From: CAYMDP01 sp964389375 | Lineage (GTDB): Bacteria; Bdellovibrionota; Bdellovibrionia; Bdellovibrionales; UBA1609 | Length of the DNA stretch: 17,528 nt | Assembly: GCA_964389375.1 (NCBI GenBank) | Contig: CAYMDP010000058.1 | Coordinates: forward strand, 1 to 17,528 | Direction: 5' to 3' | Shown: one piece after another, positions 14,168 to 17,528 of the stretch | Layout: each line of letters starts with the position of its first letter | How positions within the stretch are numbered: position 1 is the first letter of the stretch | Position numbers and translations under genes: made by a program | The notes under the pieces: generated by a model | The model's input: the letters and a program-made list of their open reading frames with translations, nothing else | Told to the model about the DNA's origin: nothing | Database searches by the model: none

Positions 14168-15415
14168 CTAAGTGGTTTGTTGTTTTTTTAGTAGGGATTC
14201 TAAGTCAGCGGATTTGACTTCAAGTTGTACTCCAGTGGTCAGATCTTTTAGCATTGCGGTGCCTTTTTTAAGTTCTTCGCTTCCTAGGATCACTGCGGCT
14301 TTTGCGTTTAATGAGGCCGCCTTCTTCATTCGCTTCGAAAGATTTCCGCTGTAGCTCATCTCTGCAACAAAGCCGGACTCTCGAAGTCTGTGGCATAAAA
14401 GTAAGGCTTCTTTTTCTGCATCTTCACCTAATGGAATCACGGCGACAGTGAAGGGTTGAGTGACTTCAAGTTTAGACATTAACATAAGGCGCTCAAGGCC
14501 TGCGGCCCAACCTACCCCAGGGGTATGAGGACCACCCATTTGACTGATTAAACCGTCATAGCGTCCACCTGCGAGCACCGTATCTTGTGCTCCAAGGTCG
14601 CTGCTTTTGAATTCAAAAACGGTGTGGCAATAATAATCAAGTCCACGGACAAGCTTTGGATCCAATTGAAAGGGAATTTTTAATAATGACAAAAGCTCTT
14701 GAAGCTCATCAAAAAACTTTTTTGAATCCGCATTAAGACTTTGATTTAGCAGTGGGGCTTCTTCAAGAATCTTTTGATCCCCTGGGCTTTTTGAATCCCA
14801 AATTCTGAGAGGATTTTCTTGAAGTCTGCGCTGGCTGTCTTCACTTAAATCTTTTTCATATTTTTTTAAGTATTGAACAAATTGTTCGCGGTAGTTTTTA
14901 CGACTTTCAAGATCACCAATTGAATTTAGATGTAAAGTTGGGGGAGTGTTCAGGCCCAAAGCTTTTAATGTTAGGTCTGCAAGTGCGATACACTCCACAT
15001 CGGCCTGAACACTGGGCACTCCGATTAACTCAACTCCGATTTGATGAAACTGCCTTTGGCGACCTTTTTGTGGGCGCTCGTAGCGAAACATGGGGCCCGC
15101 ATAAAAAAGTTTTAAGGGCGAGTGCTGGGCAAGACCTTCAGAGATAAAAGCCCGTGCGATTCCGGCAGTTCCCTCTGGTCTTAGAGTGATCGAATCTCCG
15201 CCGCGGTCCGGGAAACTATACATTTCTTTAGAAACGATGTCCGAGCTTTCGCCAAGGGTTCGGTTAAAGACCTGGGTGAACTCAAAAATTGGGGTCGCGA
15301 TTTCACGAAAGCCATGACGCCTAGCCATCTCTTTTGATAGCTCTATAATTTTTTGAAATTTCTCTGCGGCCTCGGGAAGTAGATCGTGGGTGCCGCGAAC
15401 GGGTTGCAAAGACAT
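14168..15415 (-). CDS. hisS: Histidine--tRNA ligase (EC 6.1.1.21)
   Basis: Charges tRNA-His with histidine in the cytosol. 415 aa, ATG at 15415 with GGAGGAG four bases upstream. Class II core landmarks are all present: V-R-G-T-H-D-L-L-P at the N-terminus, L-R-P-E-G-T-A-G (78-85), motif 2 F-R-Y-E-R-P-Q-K-G-R-Q-R-Q-F-H-Q (110-125), the histidine-specific R-G-L-D-Y-Y (257-262), G-G-R-Y-D-G-L, and motif 3 G-V-G-W-A-A-G-L-E-R-L (300-310). An anticodon-binding domain fills about 325-415. Length is typical of bacterial HisRS. It has its own promoter and stands alone. Its 3' side has only a weak 6-bp hairpin (about 14138-14157) and no T-run, so the terminator is unclear. Confidence 0.97.
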   Translation of the reverse strand: MSLQPVRGTHDLLPEAAEKFQKIIELSKEMARRHGFREIATPIFEFTQVFNRTLGESSDIVSKEMYSFPDRGGDSITLRPEGTAGIARAFISEGLAQHSPLKLFYAGPMFRYERPQKGRQRQFHQIGVELIGVPSVQADVECIALADLTLKALGLNTPPTLHLNSIGDLESRKNYREQFVQYLKKYEKDLSEDSQRRLQENPLRIWDSKSPGDQKILEEAPLLNQSLNADSKKFFDELQELLSLLKIPFQLDPKLVRGLDYYCHTVFEFKSSDLGAQDTVLAGGRYDGLISQMGGPHTPGVGWAAGLERLMLMSKLEVTQPFTVAVIPLGEDAEKEALLLCHRLRESGFVAEMSYSGNLSKRMKKAASLNAKAAVILGSEELKKGTAMLKDLTTGVQLEVKSADLESLLKKQQTT

Positions 15416-15435
15416 GGCTCCTCCAGTTTCAAAAA

Positions 15436-15464
15436 AGCATACTTGAGATCAAAGGGCTTGTCGA
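15436..15464 (-). promoter_or_regulatory. Promoter of hisS
   Basis: On the minus strand TCGACA (15459-15464), 17 bases, TATGCT (15436-15441), 5/6 and 4/6 of consensus. The start of transcription would be near 15430, leaving a leader of about 15 bases that contains the GGAGGAG ribosome site. Confidence 0.5.
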
Positions 15465-15487
15465 TTCTTGCCTCCAATGGGAAATTA

Positions 15488-15592
15488 CCAAAAGGTTCCA
15501 GGTCCCAAGTGGTAGCAAGTGTGTGTCACGAGGGCTGACCTATGCTAAAGATGACTCGGCATAGCTACCACTTGGGACCTGGAACCTTTTGG
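15488..15592. repeat. 29-bp perfect inverted repeat with 47-base spacer
   Basis: The left arm (15488-15516, starting CCAAAAGGTTCCAGGTCCC) is the exact reverse complement of the right arm (15564-15592). It fills nearly the whole divergent gap between hisS and kynB and ends just ahead of the kynB ribosome site. The arm contains AAAAGGTTCCAGGTCC, close to the AAAAGGTGCCAGGTCC at 8554-8569, so it may belong to the same repeat family. The spacer has a small TATGC/GCATA stem but no gene. Confidence 0.93.
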
Positions 15593-15608
15593 GATGGGGA
15601 GTGAGCTT

Positions 15609-16244
15609 GTGATTTATGATATTTCTCCGGTGATTCATCCAGGGCTGGCGGTATGGCCGGGAGATCAGGCTTTTCAAAGGCGAATTGCTATGGATTTTGC
15701 AAAAGGGGATCATCTGACCCTGTCTTCAATGGAAGCTACTTTCCATTTGGGAGCCCATGCCGACGCCCCAAGTCACTATTCAGCTGAAGGGGTGGGAATA
15801 GCGGATCGAAGTCTTAGGCCCTATTTCGGAATGGCACAGGTGATTGAGGTAAAAACAAAAAAAGGTCAGCGCATTCTGCCCTCGGATTTTTCAAAAAAAA
15901 TTGAGGCCCCTAGAGTTTTATTTAGAACGAATTCATTTCCCGATCCTGATGTTTGGAATAATGACTTTTCAAGCTTATCTCCAGAGCTAAGTGAGCTTTT
16001 GGCTGAAAAAGAAGTTCAGCTTGTGGGAATCGATACGCCATCGATTGATCCCTTTGATTCAAAAGCACTTGAATCACACAAAAGTATTCTGAAACATAAT
16101 ATTTGTGTTTTAGAGGGGCTTGTATTGGACCAAGTGCCCGAGGGGATTTATTGGCTTTCGGCTTTACCTTTAAAAATTAAAGACGCCGATGCGTCCCCTG
16201 TAAGAGCGGTTTTATTTTCGCTCGATGAGCTCACTTCTTCATAA
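15609..16244 (+). CDS. kynB: Arylformamidase / kynurenine formamidase (EC 3.5.1.9)
   Basis: Hydrolyses N-formylkynurenine to kynurenine and formate in tryptophan breakdown. 211 aa from the GTG at 15609, preferred over an ATG at 15594 because GGGGAG lies about eight bases before the GTG and the protein then begins M-I-Y-D-I-S-P, as in other KynB proteins. Key motifs: V-W-P-G-D (15-19), the metal site H46-L-G-A-H50-A-D52-A-P-S-H56-Y, V-G-I-D-T-P-S-I-D-P-F-D-S-K-x-L-x-S-H, I-C-V-L-E-G-L-V-L-D-x-V-P and L-P-L-K-I-x-D-A-D-A-S-P-V-R-A-V-L. The second half follows KynB closely, which separates it from other cyclase-family enzymes. No kynU or tryptophan dioxygenase gene lies nearby. No clear promoter is seen; it would have to lie within the inverted repeat upstream. 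Confidence 0.92.
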   Translation: MIYDISPVIHPGLAVWPGDQAFQRRIAMDFAKGDHLTLSSMEATFHLGAHADAPSHYSAEGVGIADRSLRPYFGMAQVIEVKTKKGQRILPSDFSKKIEAPRVLFRTNSFPDPDVWNNDFSSLSPELSELLAEKEVQLVGIDTPSIDPFDSKALESHKSILKHNICVLEGLVLDQVPEGIYWLSALPLKIKDADASPVRAVLFSLDELTSS

Positions 16245-16277
16245 AAATTTCATGTGAATGCTTATGAGCTAATATCT

Positions 16278-16293
16278 ACTCCGGCGCCGGAGT
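16278..16293. repeat. 16-bp palindrome, second copy of the lysR-doxX core
   Basis: ACTCCGGCGCCGGAGT, identical to the inner 16 bases of the palindrome at 12085-12104. Here it lies between two convergent genes, 34 bases after kynB, where a promoter operator is not expected. The rest of this 264-base gap shows a G-run (near 16362) but no gene. Confidence 0.75.
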
Positions 16294-16508
16294 TCTCGAT
16301 AGGGACCAATCATTATTGTCTCTGGATCGCAATAGAATTCCCAATACTTGTTTTTAAAAGGGGGGGGCTGCATTTGCTGCATTGATCTTGAAGTGTGAGA
16401 TCGTATTTGAAAACTTTAAGGCCATCCAATTGGAGTGATGAACTGTTGCAACTTCCCGGCTAAGACAATGAATAAGTAAAAACGGACGTTTAAGCTCTGC
16501 CGGACTGA

Positions 16509-17225
16509 TTAATTGTCGCAACGATAAGGAGCGCAGTGATCCACCCAGAATTCAAGGTGAGTTGGGTGAATGTCGATCAGAGCGTAAGAATTTTCGTTGG
16601 TCAAAACTGAAGTTCCAAATCCCAAACCTTTTCCGAAGACTCCTGTTAAGGCAGCAAGCGGTCCACCGAACTCATGAAATGTGGGGCGTCCATCCATGCA
16701 GGCGTTGGGATCACCTTCTTCTCCGACTAAATAAAACCAAGGTTTTTGAACTCGGACACTGACTGCATATCCTTTTGGAAGGTGAGGAGACAGATGTTTA
16801 TCAGGCTCTCCGATAAATCGAGCCGCAAGGCCAAAGGTGGTCGGTTTATAGAACGAATCGGGTTCATTGTTTCCAAGTTCGCACAGTTTTGCGCAATCTG
16901 CCGATTGTTGATTCACTTTTGGTAGCTTAATTAACAGAGGAAGTTTGTTTTCGCGGTGAAGTTTTAAAAGATTAATTTCGACTATGGGCATCTCATGAGG
17001 TTTCATGGAGAAAAAATCGCCGCAGGTGCCGGGTGATTTTTCATTCATATCGGATAGGTCTAAAAACTCACGAGCAATCAATGGTAAAGGGATATTGGGA
17101 GCATCACAGACTCTTCCGGCGATAGACGAAATCGTCGGTTCATCCTTCGCGACACAAGAAATTTTTCCGTCTAAAGGAATTCCCGGTGATAGGCTTAAAA
17201 TAGAAGCAAGCAATGTATCGATCAT
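16509..17225 (-). CDS. Cysteine-rich protein of unknown function
   Basis: 238 aa, ATG at 17225 with GGGGGA eight bases or so upstream and TATAAA a little further up. Eight cysteines are spread over the chain (I-S-C-V, R-V-C-D, G-T-C-G, A-D-C-A, K-L-C-E, N-A-C-M, D-H-C-A, Y-R-C-D), an even number that suggests disulphides and an exported location. The first 16 residues are hydrophobic but have no basic residue, so they make a poor Sec signal; export is uncertain. Pro and Gly are frequent. Near the C-terminus G-V-F-G-K-G-L-G-F-G-T-S, Y-A-L-I-D-I-H-P-T-H-L-E-F-W-V-D-H look like strands. I recognise no family. It converges with kynB. Confidence 0.75.
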   Translation of the reverse strand: MIDTLLASILSLSPGIPLDGKISCVAKDEPTISSIAGRVCDAPNIPLPLIAREFLDLSDMNEKSPGTCGDFFSMKPHEMPIVEINLLKLHRENKLPLLIKLPKVNQQSADCAKLCELGNNEPDSFYKPTTFGLAARFIGEPDKHLSPHLPKGYAVSVRVQKPWFYLVGEEGDPNACMDGRPTFHEFGGPLAALTGVFGKGLGFGTSVLTNENSYALIDIHPTHLEFWVDHCAPYRCDN

Positions 17226-17290
17226 TTTGTCCCCCTAATTAAACTCCAAAACTTTATACACGATTTGCCAGGGGGAGGCAGGTAAACTTT

Positions 17291-17485
17291 CAAGAGGTAA
17301 CAGTTCCCTTTCCCCGTCTCATCGCATCAAGGAATGATAAATACATCTTCATATTTTATTCCGCCCGGACATCTCAGTTTTTTAAAAAAATTGGCGGGCA
17401 CTTTCTTTCGATACCACAAGAAAAATAAGGCGACCTAATTAACTATTGATGCGATGAGACGGGGAAAGGGAACTGTTACCTCTTG
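17291..17485. repeat. 40-bp perfect inverted repeat with 115-base spacer
   Basis: 17291-17330 (starting CAAGAGGTAACAGTTCCC) is the exact reverse complement of 17446-17485, 40 of 40 bases. I see no target-site duplication at the outer ends. The spacer is AT-rich, with a second small inverted pair (CCGCC/GGCGG) and a 34-codon frame from an ATG at 17334 whose AAGGA is too close to be a normal ribosome site. The element fills most of the 303 bases from 17226 to the window edge. The 65 bases before it (17226-17290) hold only the upstream region of the Cys-rich gene. Confidence 0.95.
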
Positions 17486-17488
17486 CTC

Positions 17489-17528
17489 TTACTGGTGCTG
17501 AAAGCCTAGCTTTTTTTCGGCCTCTTTG
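17489..17528 (-). CDS. Possible C-terminal end of a gene entering from the right
   Basis: On the minus strand 17528-17489 reads K-E-A-E-K-K-L-G-F-Q-H-Q and then TAA. The twelve codons look coding-like (charged helix) and the stop lies four bases before the 40-bp inverted repeat, as a gene end next to a 3' hairpin would. The stretch is far too short to be sure. Confidence 0.3.
   Translation of the reverse strand, partial: KEAEKKLGFQHQ

Noticed and set aside
17334..17438. 34-codon frame inside the 40-bp inverted repeat element as a gene
   Set aside because: The purine run abuts the ATG, the frame is short, and no homology can be judged; mentioned only in the element entry.

Overview
The window looks like ordinary chromosomal DNA from a free-living or predatory Gram-negative bacterium, most plausibly a Bdellovibrionota-type organism of moderate GC. 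This is a judgement from gene style (many small lipoproteins, secreted proteins of unknown function, outer-membrane barrels), not from a marker gene. Housekeeping genes (pyrC, hisS, an AGCS alanine symporter, kynB) alternate with poorly characterised envelope genes. There is no prophage, CRISPR array, tRNA, rRNA or transposase gene.

Left part (1-4.4 kb): an incomplete minus-strand lipoprotein with a Calx-beta-like stretch diverges from a plus-strand run of exported proteins. The run holds a possible papain-like Lnb/DUF4105 relative, a small secreted protein, and three tandem overlapping lipoprotein genes that share a C-P-x-G ... G-x-C core and look like paralogues. The third is split by a 100-N assembly gap flanked by an exact 55-base duplication. 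Removing the gap and one copy restores a clean 105-aa gene. A minus-strand putative outer-membrane barrel follows pyrC, with a hairpin over its ribosome binding site.

Middle (4.4-11 kb): pyrC diverges from an O6-alkylguanine-DNA alkyltransferase gene carrying one in-frame amber codon. Then come a membrane-anchored unknown protein, the AGCS sodium:alanine symporter, a probably highly expressed outer-membrane barrel with a good promoter and a strong terminator, and a zinc-ribbon/TPR membrane protein.

Right part (11-17.5 kb): a LysR regulator diverges from doxX and a pirin (quercetinase-like) gene. Their shared intergenic region has a T-N11-A site over a TATAAT box and a 20-bp perfect palindrome whose 16-bp core recurs near 16.28 kb. 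A small secreted protein, hisS, kynB and a Cys-rich unknown protein follow.

The most distinctive non-coding content is a set of hairpin repeats: two REP-like elements sharing a GTGCCAGGTC core, a 29-bp perfect inverted repeat between hisS and kynB that shares part of that core, and a 40-bp perfect inverted repeat near the right end. No complete new system is evident. The best leads are the tandem lipoprotein family, the palindromic elements, the LysR/DoxX/pirin control region and the interrupted alkyltransferase.
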